From JAWLCA01 sp050485905 (GTDB lineage Bacteria; Pseudomonadota; Alphaproteobacteria; Rhodobacterales; Rhodobacteraceae): DNA of 17,238 bases. The stretch covers positions 1 through 17,238 of the forward strand of contig JBJHCH010000085.1 in assembly GCA_050485905.1 (NCBI GenBank), written 5' to 3'. Below, one piece after another: positions 1-7,598 of this stretch. Position 1 is the first letter of the stretch, and every line of letters begins with the position of its first letter. The notes beneath the pieces were generated by a model. It searched no databases. It was not told where the DNA came from and was given only the letters and a program-made list of their open reading frames with translations. A program made the translations under genes and the position numbers.

Positions 1-144
1 CTGTGGTCGGCGGAGACCGAGAACGGCCCGAGGCTTCTGATCTGTGAGGGCATGCCATCGGCACGGCACTTCGCCGATCTGATGGACAGCGCCGCATCGC
101 AATGGTCAACGCACGCGCCGCCCGCGGATCAAAGGCTCGCCTAA
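1..144 (+). CDS. tagF: C-terminal end of a TagF/ImpM-like type VI secretion-associated protein (partial)
   Basis: An open frame enters at base 1 and stops at TAA 142-144, giving the last 47 residues of a protein whose start lies outside the window. It begins LWSAETENGPRLLICEGMP and continues with SARHFADLMD. A Trp-containing segment, then a Leu/Ile strand, then a G-(L/M)-P turn and a F-x-x-L(M) helix is the pattern I associate with the end of TagF/ImpM proteins, which act in post-translational control of type VI secretion. The phosphatase gene starts one base after the stop. TagF and PppA are commonly adjacent or fused, so context supports the call. Only the tail is visible, so the family assignment is tentative. 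Confidence 0.55.
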   Translation: MWSAETENGPRLLICEGMPSARHFADLMDSAASQWSTHAPPADQRLA

Positions 145-145
145 G

Positions 146-868
146 ATGGGCGGCCCGCACCGCCTGCGCTATTCTGCGACGACCCATGTCGGCCGTGTTC
201 GCAAGGTCAACGAGGACAGTATCCTTGCGATCCCCGAGTTGAGCATCTGGGTGGTATCGGACGGCATGGGCGGGCATGCCGCGGGCGATTTTGCCAGCCA
301 GACCGTCGTCGATGCGCTGGCGGTTCTGCCCCGCAATCTGGAGCCGGGCGATCTGATGCGCGCCGTGCGGGCAGCGATTCAACGCGCCCACGACCGGATC
401 CGCGAAGAGGCAAAGGCCCGCGACGCCGACATGATCGGTGCGACCGTCGTGGTGCTGATCATCGCCGATGGGCACTTCGTCGCTTTCTGGGCAGGCGACA
501 GCCGACTTTACCGCTTCCGCGACAATGAGGTGGAACTGTTGACGACGGATCACTCGGTCGTTGCCGAACTCGTCCTCTCGGGCCAGATGACATGGGACGA
601 GGCAGAGCATCACCCCCATTCCAATGCGATTACTCGCGCCGTGGGCGTGGGCGATGCGCTGGAACTTGACAAGATCCGGGGCACGGTGACGCGGGGCGAC
701 CGCTTCCTGCTGTGTTCTGACGGGCTGACCAAATACGCCGACTTCGCCACTTTGCGGCGGCAGGTGAGCCACGCGCCGATCGAGACGGTGACCGACCGGC
801 TGATGCAGCTTGCACTGGATGGCGGCGGGGCCGACAACATCTCGATTATTATCGTGGATGTGACCTGA
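146..868 (+). CDS. pppA: PP2C-family Ser/Thr protein phosphatase, PppA type (T6SS-associated)
   Basis: A 240-residue cytoplasmic PP2C (PPM) phosphatase with the full motif set: N-E-D-S at 22-25, VVSDGMGGHAAGD at 36-48, GAT at 98-100, FWAGDSRLYRF at 114-124, TTDHS at 133-137, AITRAVG at 161-167, FLLCSDGLTKY at 187-197 and GGADNIS at 227-233. Predicted Mn/Mg ligands are E23/D24, D39, D118, D192 and D230. It has no extra domain and no membrane segment, the usual size for bacterial Stp/PppA proteins. In type VI systems PppA removes the phosphate that kinase PpkA puts on the FHA protein and so turns secretion down. The start ATG is one base after the upstream stop, implying translational coupling. 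The PP2C call is secure; the T6SS role is inferred from the TagF-like neighbour and could instead be a general Stp1 role. Confidence 0.88.
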   Translation: MGGPHRLRYSATTHVGRVRKVNEDSILAIPELSIWVVSDGMGGHAAGDFASQTVVDALAVLPRNLEPGDLMRAVRAAIQRAHDRIREEAKARDADMIGATVVVLIIADGHFVAFWAGDSRLYRFRDNEVELLTTDHSVVAELVLSGQMTWDEAEHHPHSNAITRAVGVGDALELDKIRGTVTRGDRFLLCSDGLTKYADFATLRRQVSHAPIETVTDRLMQLALDGGGADNISIIIVDVT

Positions 869-905
869 GACAGCCCCGACCATGCGGGGTGGATTGCCCC
901 CCGGC

Positions 906-924
906 TTTGTAACAGATATGTAAC
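906..924 (+). promoter_or_regulatory. Possible Pho box (PhoB-type direct repeat)
   Basis: Two near-identical octamers, TTTGTAAC (906-913) and TATGTAAC (917-924), repeat with an 11-base period. A Pho box is two 7-bp CTGTcAt/CTGTaAc-like half-sites separated by 4 bp, the same geometry. The element lies 76 bases before the start of a Na+/phosphate cotransporter-family gene, where PhoB control would make sense. The rest of 869-1000 holds a small hairpin (CCCCG 874-878 with CGGGG 885-889) without a T tract after the phosphatase gene, and an AGGAG ribosome site at 983-987. No clear -10 element was identified. Confidence 0.45.
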
Positions 925-1000
925 GTGCCTGCGTGAAGCCCCGCAACCGCCCGAGGTCGCGCAGCTCGTCACCCACCGTTGCAGGAGACCCCGATCCCAG

Positions 1001-2650
1001 ATGTCCGGCGCCACTGTATTCCTGCACTTCGCTGGCGCTGTCGCGCTCCTGCTCTGGGCGACCCGCATGGTGCGGACGGGGGTGGAGCGCGCCTATGGCC
1101 CGGCACTTCAGGGAATGCTGCAACGCGCCTTCCGAACCCGCCCGCAGGCGGTGTTGGCCGGCGGGTTGCTGGCCGCGGCCCTGCAAAGCGCGACGGCCGT
1201 CGCGCTGATCGTGTCAAGCTTCGTCGCCACCGGCTATGTCACCGCGACCCGGGGCATCGTGGCGCTGCTCGGCGCCGATCTGGGGTCGGCGCTGGTGGCG
1301 CGACTGCTGCGACTTGACCTGTCGCTGCTGATCCCTGCGCTGATCCTGGCCGGCACCCTGGCCTTTCGGATGAGCGAGGCGCGGCGGACGCGGCAGATCG
1401 GGCGCATCATGGTCGGCATCGCGCTGCTGCTCTTGTCGCTGCAGATGCTGGCCCAGGCGTCGGAGCCGCTGCGCGACAGCCAGATCCTGCCGCTGATCCT
1501 TGGCTATCTGTCGCGCGACTGGTTCACCGCATTCGTCGTGGCGGCGATCATGGCCTGGGCGTTTCATTCCAGCATCGCCGCCGTGCTGCTGGTCGCCGCG
1601 ATGGCCGACCAACGGCTGATCCCGCCAGAACTGATCGTGCCGCTGATCCTTGGCATCAATTTCGGGGCGACGCTGGTGGCGCTTTACCTGGGCCGCAGCG
1701 TTGCGCCCGACGGACGGGTGGTGCTGTTCGGGAACGTGCTGCTGCGTGGCGCTGGCGCGGCGCTGGCGCTGGTGCTGCATCATTTCGTGACGCTCGACGC
1801 AGCCCTGCGCGGCCTGCCGACCGGCGAGGCCGCGGTGCTGACCCATATTGCGTTCAACGCGGCCGTGCTGATCCTCGGCACCCTGCTGGCGGGGCCGGTG
1901 GCGCGTCTGGCGTCGGGCCTGTCGAAATCCGCCGTCCCGACCAGCCTGGACGAGACACAGCCCTCGACTGCGCTGAACGAGGATGACCTTGCCCGCCCGG
2001 CGCAAGCGGTGGCGAATGCACAGCGAGAGCTGATTGCGATGTGCGGCAAGGTGGAACTGATGCTGGATGCGGTGATGGAGCAGTTCCGGCGCCCGCGCGG
2101 GCAGGATCTGCGGCTGCTGGCGCGCTACGACGATCAGGTGGACGACATCCACATGCGCATCAAGCTTTACCTCGCACGGATCGCGGACGAGGATCTGAGC
2201 GAGGAGGAGCAGCAGCAGGTCTATGACCTGATGAACGCCTCGATCCAGTTGGAGCAGATCGGCGACATCGTCTCGCGCGCGATGGTGGTGAAGATCGACA
2301 AGCGCGCCGGGGCGGGCATGGAGTTTTCCGAAGAGGGCTGGCAGGAGCTGCGCGCGATCCACGAGGAGGTGCGGCGCAATGCGCGCCGGGCCTTCAACGT
2401 GCTGCTGTCGGGCGATGTGGAGGCGGCGCGGGAACTGGTCCGCAACAAGGAAACCCTGCGCGAGATGGTGCGGGACAGCACGACCGCTCATCTGCAGCGA
2501 TTGCGGCGGGGGCTGGACCGCAGCGTGGCCACCAGTTCGCTGCATATCGACACGCTGCGCGACCTGAAGGAGGTGAATTCCCTGCTGGTCGCGCTGGCCT
2601 ATCCGGTGCTGGAACATCGCGGCCTGCTGAAGACGACGCGGCTGGCCTGA
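1001..2650 (+). CDS. Na+/phosphate cotransporter-family membrane protein with PhoU-like C-terminal domain
   Basis: A 549-residue inner-membrane protein of the Na/Pi-cotransporter II (PF02690, YjbB/NptA-like) family. The N-terminal half (about 1-310) is hydrophobic and carries the two inverted signature repeats: QSATA at 62-66 followed by GADLGSA at 91-97, and HSSIA at 189-193 followed by GINFGAT at 218-224. The C-terminal part (about 335-545) is soluble, helical and charged, resembling PhoU. Members move phosphate with sodium; in bacteria such as E. coli YjbB the role is mainly phosphate export, so direction cannot be read from sequence. AGGAG lies 13 bases before the ATG, slightly long spacing. 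The first signature has S-A-T-A where Q-S-S-T is more common. The gene follows a possible Pho box and is followed 67 bases later by a TauE-type exporter. Confidence 0.88.
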   Translation: MSGATVFLHFAGAVALLLWATRMVRTGVERAYGPALQGMLQRAFRTRPQAVLAGGLLAAALQSATAVALIVSSFVATGYVTATRGIVALLGADLGSALVARLLRLDLSLLIPALILAGTLAFRMSEARRTRQIGRIMVGIALLLLSLQMLAQASEPLRDSQILPLILGYLSRDWFTAFVVAAIMAWAFHSSIAAVLLVAAMADQRLIPPELIVPLILGINFGATLVALYLGRSVAPDGRVVLFGNVLLRGAGAALALVLHHFVTLDAALRGLPTGEAAVLTHIAFNAAVLILGTLLAGPVARLASGLSKSAVPTSLDETQPSTALNEDDLARPAQAVANAQRELIAMCGKVELMLDAVMEQFRRPRGQDLRLLARYDDQVDDIHMRIKLYLARIADEDLSEEEQQQVYDLMNASIQLEQIGDIVSRAMVVKIDKRAGAGMEFSEEGWQELRAIHEEVRRNARRAFNVLLSGDVEAARELVRNKETLREMVRDSTTAHLQRLRRGLDRSVATSSLHIDTLRDLKEVNSLLVALAYPVLEHRGLLKTTRLA

Positions 2651-2717
2651 GGGCCGGTTGTGCGGCGCCGGGGCCGCCCATATGGTGGCGCCCGCAAGGC
2701 GGGCGGATGAGGCGCGG

Positions 2718-3485
2718 GTGCTGATCGGGGATCCATTGACTCTGGCGGTGACGGCGTTCGCGGTCGCGCTGGTGGGGCTGTCCAAGGGCGGGCTGGGCGG
2801 GGCCTTTGCGCTGATGGGCGTGCCGGTGATGGCGCTGGTTATGCCCCCCGTACAGGCGGCGGCGATCCTGCTGCCGGTTCTGCTGATGATGGATGCGGTG
2901 GGGCTGTGGACCTGGCGCTGGCAATGGGACACGCGGGTGGTGCGGCTGATGCTGCCGGCGGCGATCCTGGGTATCGGGGTGGGCTGGCTTGCGGCCTCGG
3001 TCACGTCCGACGATGCGGTGCGGCTGATCGTCGGGCTGGTGGCGCTAGGCTTCGTGTTGCGGATGGTGGCGGTGGGCTGGCTGCGGCGGGCGCCGGTGGG
3101 ACCGCCGGTGCATCGGCCTTGGCTGGCGCAGGTGGCGGGGGTGATTTCCGGCTTCACCAGTTTCGTGGCCCATGCCGGGGGGCCGCCCTATCAGCTTTAT
3201 GCCCTGCCGCTCAGGATGGCGCCGCGGATCTATACGGCGACGAGCGTGCTGTTCTTTTCGGTCGTCAACTGGGTCAAGGTGCTGCCCTATGCGGCGCTGG
3301 GGATGTTCGAGCCGCAGGTGCTGGGGATGGCGGCGGTGATGCTGCCGGTGGCGGTGGTTTTCGTGCTGCTGGGGGCGGCGGTGGTGCGGCGGATGCGGGC
3401 GGAGATCTTCTATCCCATCATGTATGTGATGATCGCGCTGGTGTCGGTGAAGCTGATCCATGACGGGCTGCGGATCTTCGATTGA
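2718..3485 (+). CDS. TauE/SafE-family sulfite/anion exporter-like permease
   Basis: A hydrophobic protein of about 255 residues, almost wholly transmembrane, with the typical TauE/SafE (DUF81) opening: one hydrophobic segment followed by VGLSKGGLGGAFALMGVP, then PPVQAAAILLP, and a second-half repeat GVISGFTSFVAHAGGPPYQLY. About eight membrane segments are visible. Family members export sulfite, sulfoacetate or other small anions; the substrate here is unknown. The start is uncertain. GTG 2718 is chosen because it sits just before the first membrane segment and has a purine-rich GATGAG about 6 bases upstream. ATG 2682 has no ribosome site, and TTG 2658 would add an unconvincing charged leader. 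The gene probably belongs to the same transcript as the cotransporter gene. Confidence 0.82.
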   Translation: MLIGDPLTLAVTAFAVALVGLSKGGLGGAFALMGVPVMALVMPPVQAAAILLPVLLMMDAVGLWTWRWQWDTRVVRLMLPAAILGIGVGWLAASVTSDDAVRLIVGLVALGFVLRMVAVGWLRRAPVGPPVHRPWLAQVAGVISGFTSFVAHAGGPPYQLYALPLRMAPRIYTATSVLFFSVVNWVKVLPYAALGMFEPQVLGMAAVMLPVAVVFVLLGAAVVRRMRAEIFYPIMYVMIALVSVKLIHDGLRIFD

Positions 3486-3488
3486 GGG

Positions 3489-3519
3489 GGGTTGGGCAAG
3501 TTGCCCAAAAAATCAACCC
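3489..3519. terminator. Inverted repeat between convergent genes, possible terminator
   Basis: Four bases after the TauE-like stop there is a near-perfect palindrome, TTGGGCAA (3492-3499), one base, TTGCCCAA (3501-3508). It can be extended by GGGTT (3489-3493) pairing with AACCC (3515-3519) around an A-rich bulge. Downstream on the + strand the sequence is T-rich (3520-3550) but lacks a clean T run directly after the stem. The site lies between convergent genes, so it may end transcription from either side. The assignment is structural only. Confidence 0.4.
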
Positions 3520-3548
3520 TTTGATTTGCAACGATTTCGTCTTTTCTG

Positions 3549-3565
3549 TTTACTTGCCCTTAACC
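3549..3565 (+). promoter_or_regulatory. CtrA-like site, TTTA-N7-TTAACC
   Basis: TTTA, seven bases (CTTGCCC), then TTAACC: one mismatch from the TTAA-N7-TTAA CtrA box of alphaproteobacteria. The 14-mer ACTTGCCCTTAACC (3552-3565) recurs on the opposite strand at 17111-17124. The site is in the convergent gap, not in front of a start codon, so a regulatory role is doubtful. Confidence 0.25.
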
Positions 3566-3585
3566 TGCCCAGGCCCCCAAACGGC

Positions 3586-4359
3586 CTATCCCACCGCCCC
3601 GGCGAGTGCGTCGTAGACTCGTGGCGCGGCGGCCAGCGCCTGCCCGCCGGCCAGCAGATCGGGGAAGCCGGCGATGCGGCCACCCGCCTCTTGCACCATC
3701 AGCAGGCCGGCGAGGCAGTCCCAGGAATTCATGTGCGGCTCGTAATAGCCGCCCAGCCGGCCGGCGGCGACATCGGCCAGCATCATCGCGCCCGATCCGT
3801 TGCGGTAGAAGACCCCGCCCGCCTGCAACAGCCGCAGGATCACGCCCGATACCTGTTCCGGCGGGGTGCGGTGGCTGGCGCCGATGGCGGTCTGGCTGTT
3901 CTGCAGCATCAGATCGCCACGGGCCACGAGCGTCGTGCCATTCAGCGTGACGCCCGCGCCGCGCCGGGCCGAGAAGGTCTCGCGCGCCAGCGGCACATGG
4001 GTCACGCCCACGACCGTCTGGTCATCCTGCACCAGCGCGATCACCACGCACCAGTGCGGCAGCCCGGCCAGATAGGGGGCGGTGCCGTCGATCGGGTCGA
4101 TCACCCAGGTGAAGCCGGTGCTGCCGGTCGCATGGCCGTCTTCTTCGCCCAGGATCGCGTCGCCGGGGAAGGCGGCGGCGATGCCCTGACGGATCAGCGC
4201 CTCGACTTCCCTGTCCGCCTGGCTGGCCATGTCCTGCGCATTGGCCTTTTCGTCGATCACCAGCGTGTCGCGGCGGGTGAAGTAATCCAGCGCCAGTGCG
4301 CCGCCGTCGCGGGCAAGATCCAGCGCCAGCGCGTGGCGCGCGTCGATCGGGTCGGTCAT
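3586..4359 (-). CDS. Inositol monophosphatase-family phosphatase, HisN/SuhB/CysQ group
   Basis: A 257-residue cytoplasmic phosphatase of the Li+-sensitive inositol monophosphatase fold. Metal-site motifs are present: GEED at 71-74, WVIDPIDGTAP at 85-95 (D88 and D91) and NSWDCLAG at 211-218 (D214). The enzymes hydrolyse a phosphate monoester with two or three Mg2+. The residues after DPIDGT (A-P-Y-L-A-G-L-P rather than N-F) recall the HisN-like histidinol-phosphatase branch more than classic SuhB, but context argues against histidine synthesis. It is the last gene of the binding protein-permease-ATPase operon, 19 bases after the ATPase stop, with GGAGA 5 bases before its ATG. I infer that it dephosphorylates the imported compound. 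Exact substrate unknown. Confidence 0.88.
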   Translation of the reverse strand: MTDPIDARHALALDLARDGGALALDYFTRRDTLVIDEKANAQDMASQADREVEALIRQGIAAAFPGDAILGEEDGHATGSTGFTWVIDPIDGTAPYLAGLPHWCVVIALVQDDQTVVGVTHVPLARETFSARRGAGVTLNGTTLVARGDLMLQNSQTAIGASHRTPPEQVSGVILRLLQAGGVFYRNGSGAMMLADVAAGRLGGYYEPHMNSWDCLAGLLMVQEAGGRIAGFPDLLAGGQALAAAPRVYDALAGAVG

Positions 4360-4378
4360 GGGGTCTCCGTTCAGGGCT

Positions 4379-5392
4379 TCAGGCGACGCGGGTCAGGTCG
4401 CGGTCGTCGATCACAAGACTGACGGCGGTGCCTTCGTCAAGCCGATCCTCGGCAATGGGCCGCGAGACGAGCAATTCGCCCGCGCCGGTTTTCACCACAT
4501 ATTCGCGCCGGCTGCCGAGATAGACGACCGAGACAATCTCGGCCGGGCCGCCGGGGGTCAGGCGGATGCGTTCGGGGCGGATCGAGATTGCCGCAGCACC
4601 ATCGGGGCCGGCGAGCGGGTGGTCGAAATCGGGCGCGGTGAAGCGGCCGTTTGCCACCGCCCCCTCGATCAGGTTGGCGTCGCCGATGAAATCGGCCACG
4701 AAGCGGCTGGCCGGGCGATCGTAAAGGTCGCCGGGCGTGCCGATCTGGGCGATCTTTCCGGCCTGCATCACCACAATCCGGTCGGACACGGCCAGCGCCT
4801 CTTCCTGATCGTGGGTGACATAGACGGCGGTCAGGCCGAACCGGCGTTGCAGGTCACGGATCTCTGCCCGCACCCGGCGGCGAAGCTTGGCGTCCACGTT
4901 CGACAGCGGCTCGTCGAACAGCAGCACGTCGGGTTGCTGGACGATGGCGCGGGCCACGGCGACGCGCTGCTGCTGGCCGCCCGACAGTTCCGAGGGCAGG
5001 CGGTCGTGCAGGCCGATCAGGCCGATCATGTCGAGGATCTCTCGCGCCTTTTCGCGGGCCTGCGCCTTTGGCTCCCCCCGGATCGTGGGGCCGTAGGCGA
5101 CGTTGTCGAGGACCGACATATGCGGGAACAGCGCGTAGGACTGGAACACCATGCCGACATTGCGTTCCGATGCCGGGTCGCGGCTGACGTCGCGCCCGGC
5201 GATCAGCACCTGCCCCGATGTGGGCAGTTCCAACCCGGCGATCAGGCGGAGCGACGTGGTCTTGCCGCAGCCCGAGGGGCCGAGGAAGGTGACCAGTTCG
5301 CCCTTGCGGATCGACAGGCTGATGGAATCGACGGCCAGCGCCTCGCCATAGCGTTTGGTGACGTTGATGAATTCGATGGCGGTGTCGGACAT
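4379..5392 (-). CDS. ABC transporter ATP-binding protein, FbpC/AfuC/PotA type
   Basis: A 337-residue ATPase that powers the importer encoded upstream. Residues 1-235 form the ABC domain: Walker A GPSGCGKTT at 38-46, Q-loop Gln84 in VFQSYALFP, signature LSGGQ at 136-140, Walker B LLFDEP at 157-162, D-loop SNVDAKL at 164-170 and switch His194. Residues about 240-337 form a TOBE-type regulatory tail containing SIRPERIRL at 270-278, typical of the CUT1/Fbp/Pot group. Length and domain order are normal and all catalytic residues are intact. The ATG lies 7 bases after the permease stop, so the two are almost certainly co-translated. Substrate specificity is set by the binding protein, not by this subunit. 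Confidence 0.93.
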   Translation of the reverse strand: MSDTAIEFINVTKRYGEALAVDSISLSIRKGELVTFLGPSGCGKTTSLRLIAGLELPTSGQVLIAGRDVSRDPASERNVGMVFQSYALFPHMSVLDNVAYGPTIRGEPKAQAREKAREILDMIGLIGLHDRLPSELSGGQQQRVAVARAIVQQPDVLLFDEPLSNVDAKLRRRVRAEIRDLQRRFGLTAVYVTHDQEEALAVSDRIVVMQAGKIAQIGTPGDLYDRPASRFVADFIGDANLIEGAVANGRFTAPDFDHPLAGPDGAAAISIRPERIRLTPGGPAEIVSVVYLGSRREYVVKTGAGELLVSRPIAEDRLDEGTAVSLVIDDRDLTRVA

Positions 5393-5399
5393 GGCTTCT

Positions 5400-7598
5400 C
5401 TATTCGGCGGGGGTGGGGGCGGTGCCCTGCAATTCGGTGCGGCGGCCCAGTTTGCGGGTGCCGACCAGAAGCTGGATCAGCGCGACGCACAGGATCATCA
5501 CGATCATCAAGACGGCGGAATAGGCGATGGCGAGGGCGAATTCGCCGTTTTCCACCCGGCCCATGATATAGGCGGTGGCCATGTTGTGCCGGGCCGAGAC
5601 GAGGAAGATCACGGCGGACACGGCGGTCATGGCGGTGACGAAGGAATAGACCAGCGCGGTGAAGATCGCCGGGCGGATGAGCGGCAGCACCACCTTGCGC
5701 AGCGTGACCATGCCGCCGCCGCCCATGGTTTGCGACGCCTCCTCCATCGAGCGGTCGATCTGGGCGAGGGCCGCCATGCCCGCGCGCATGCCCACGGGCA
5801 TGTTTCGGAAGACAAAGCAGATCACAAGGATCGCCATGGTGCCGGTGATGTCGATGGGCGGCACGTTGAAGGCGGCGACGTAGCTGACGCCGACCACGGT
5901 GCCGGGGATGGCGAAGGAAAGCATGGTGCCGAATTCGAACGCCCGCTTGCCCGCGAAATCCTGCCGGGCGATCAGCCAGGCGGTGACGATGCCGATGCAG
6001 GTGGTCAGCGGCGCTGCGATGGCCGAGACCCAGAGCGTGGTGATCATCGAGTTCCAGGCCGAGCCATAAAGCTGCAACCCGCCTTGGGCGAATTCGAAGC
6101 GGAAGGCTGTGTCCAGATGGGCGAAGGTGGGGGTCAGATCCCAGCGGCCGATGTCCTGCACGAAGCCGCCCGAGATGACGATGCCGTAGACGCCGAGCGT
6201 GAACAGCACCCAGGGGATGATGAGGGCGACGGCGGCGATCTTCATCACCGGTGGCAGGGGCGCGGCGAGGCCGGCGTCGGATTTGCCGGTGACGGTGACA
6301 TAGGATTTGCGCCCCAGCCAGCGCATCTGCAGCCAGAAGGCGATGAGGGTGAGGCTGAGCAGGATCATCGCCAGCGTGGCGGCATTGCCAAGGTCATATC
6401 GCGCGCCGACGACGGCGAAGAAGATCTTGATCGACAGCACCTCGTAGCCCCCGCCGAGGACGATGGGATTGCCGAAATCGGCCAGGCTTTCGATGAAGGC
6501 CAGCAGGAAGGCGGCGGCAAGGCCGGGGCGCAGAAGCGGCCAGGTGACGGTGCGGAAGGTGGTCAGCGGGCGGGCGCCGAGGGTTTTCGAGGCTTCCTCC
6601 AGCGTCGGATTTATCGCCTCCAGCGTGCCCAGCAGGACAAGGAAGGTGATCGGGGCGAAGGCCAGAACCTGCGCCATCAGGATGCCGGGCAGGCCGTAGA
6701 CCCAGCGGGTGGGGCGGATGTCGAACAGATCCGCGCCAAGCTGCGTCAGGATGCCGGTGCGGCCGAAGAGCACGATGATGGCGACGCCGACGACGAAGGG
6801 CGGCGTGATGATCGGCAGGATGGAGATGGCGCGCAGGGTCTGCTTGAAGCGGAAGTCGGTGCGCGCGACCAGCATGGCCAGCGCGAGGCCGAGGAGCGTG
6901 GAGAGCGTGGCGGCGAGGATGCCGAGGACCAGCGTGTTGATGACCACCCCGCAGCGCCCGGTGCCCTGCAGGCAGTTCAGCCGCCACAGTTCCGGCGCCA
7001 TCAGCCGCTGGGCGAACTGGCTGACCGCAAAGCTGCCGTCGGGGCCGATGAACGCGGCGAGGCCGAGTTTCAGGATCGGGAAGAAGACGAAGGTGGTCAG
7101 CAGCCCGACCACCATGACGATGGCGATGGAGGCGAACCGCTCTCCCCGGCAGAAGCCGCGCGCGGCGATCACCTCGGCCAGCAGACCCAGAAATGCGAGC
7201 GCGGTGACGAAGCCGCCCCAGCCGAAGCCCGGCTGGCCATCCGCCGCCGCCGGGAACAGCGCGGCGACGCCCGGCATCGCCGGGCCGCGCAGGCCGATGG
7301 CAAAGCCCTGCAGCACCACCAGCGCCAGACCGGCGATGATCAGCGGAGGGGCTGCGGCATGGCGGCGCCAGTCGGCCACGGTCATCGACAGGCCCGCCAG
7401 CGTGGCGGCGATCAGCACCGGCGGCAGCAGCCAGACCCGGCCGCCCAGCGCCTCCATCAGCGCCGAGGCGGCGGGGCCGGCGCCCAGCCCCGCGCCGCGA
7501 TGCCAGGGCAGCGCCAGAAGCGCCACAAGCAGGAGGCCGAGCCAGACAGCGCCGGCCCGGCCCCCGCTCATCCCCTCGCGGAGAGCGCCTTGGATCAC
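5400..7598 (-). CDS. ABC transporter permease, double-domain AfuB/FbpB type with N-terminal extension
   Basis: A 732-residue inner-membrane protein with two binding-protein-dependent permease domains in one chain. Each carries an EAA loop that docks the ATPase: LEEASKTLGA at 333-342 and MEEASQTMGG at 618-627, each followed by a conserved V-x-x-P-L-x-R-P segment. The first domain spans about 215-430 and the second about 515-710. Before them are about 200 extra residues with four or five membrane helices, making this longer than ordinary FbpB proteins (about 500-570 residues) and more like long AfuB-type permeases. Two cysteines (209 and 216) lie in a predicted external loop before domain one. 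The chosen GTG start overlaps the binding protein stop by four bases (GTGA), suggesting coupling. ATG 7571 (residue 10) preceded by GAGGGG is an alternative start. Confidence 0.9.
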   Translation of the reverse strand: MIQGALREGMSGGRAGAVWLGLLLVALLALPWHRGAGLGAGPAASALMEALGGRVWLLPPVLIAATLAGLSMTVADWRRHAAAPPLIIAGLALVVLQGFAIGLRGPAMPGVAALFPAAADGQPGFGWGGFVTALAFLGLLAEVIAARGFCRGERFASIAIVMVVGLLTTFVFFPILKLGLAAFIGPDGSFAVSQFAQRLMAPELWRLNCLQGTGRCGVVINTLVLGILAATLSTLLGLALAMLVARTDFRFKQTLRAISILPIITPPFVVGVAIIVLFGRTGILTQLGADLFDIRPTRWVYGLPGILMAQVLAFAPITFLVLLGTLEAINPTLEEASKTLGARPLTTFRTVTWPLLRPGLAAAFLLAFIESLADFGNPIVLGGGYEVLSIKIFFAVVGARYDLGNAATLAMILLSLTLIAFWLQMRWLGRKSYVTVTGKSDAGLAAPLPPVMKIAAVALIIPWVLFTLGVYGIVISGGFVQDIGRWDLTPTFAHLDTAFRFEFAQGGLQLYGSAWNSMITTLWVSAIAAPLTTCIGIVTAWLIARQDFAGKRAFEFGTMLSFAIPGTVVGVSYVAAFNVPPIDITGTMAILVICFVFRNMPVGMRAGMAALAQIDRSMEEASQTMGGGGMVTLRKVVLPLIRPAIFTALVYSFVTAMTAVSAVIFLVSARHNMATAYIMGRVENGEFALAIAYSAVLMIVMILCVALIQLLVGTRKLGRRTELQGTAPTPAE

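Noticed and set aside
1214..3157. 647-codon open frame on the - strand across the cotransporter and TauE-like genes
   Set aside because: It spans two well-supported + strand genes and their gap; its protein is rich in Arg, Gln, His and Ala with no domain pattern, as expected from antisense GC-rich DNA.
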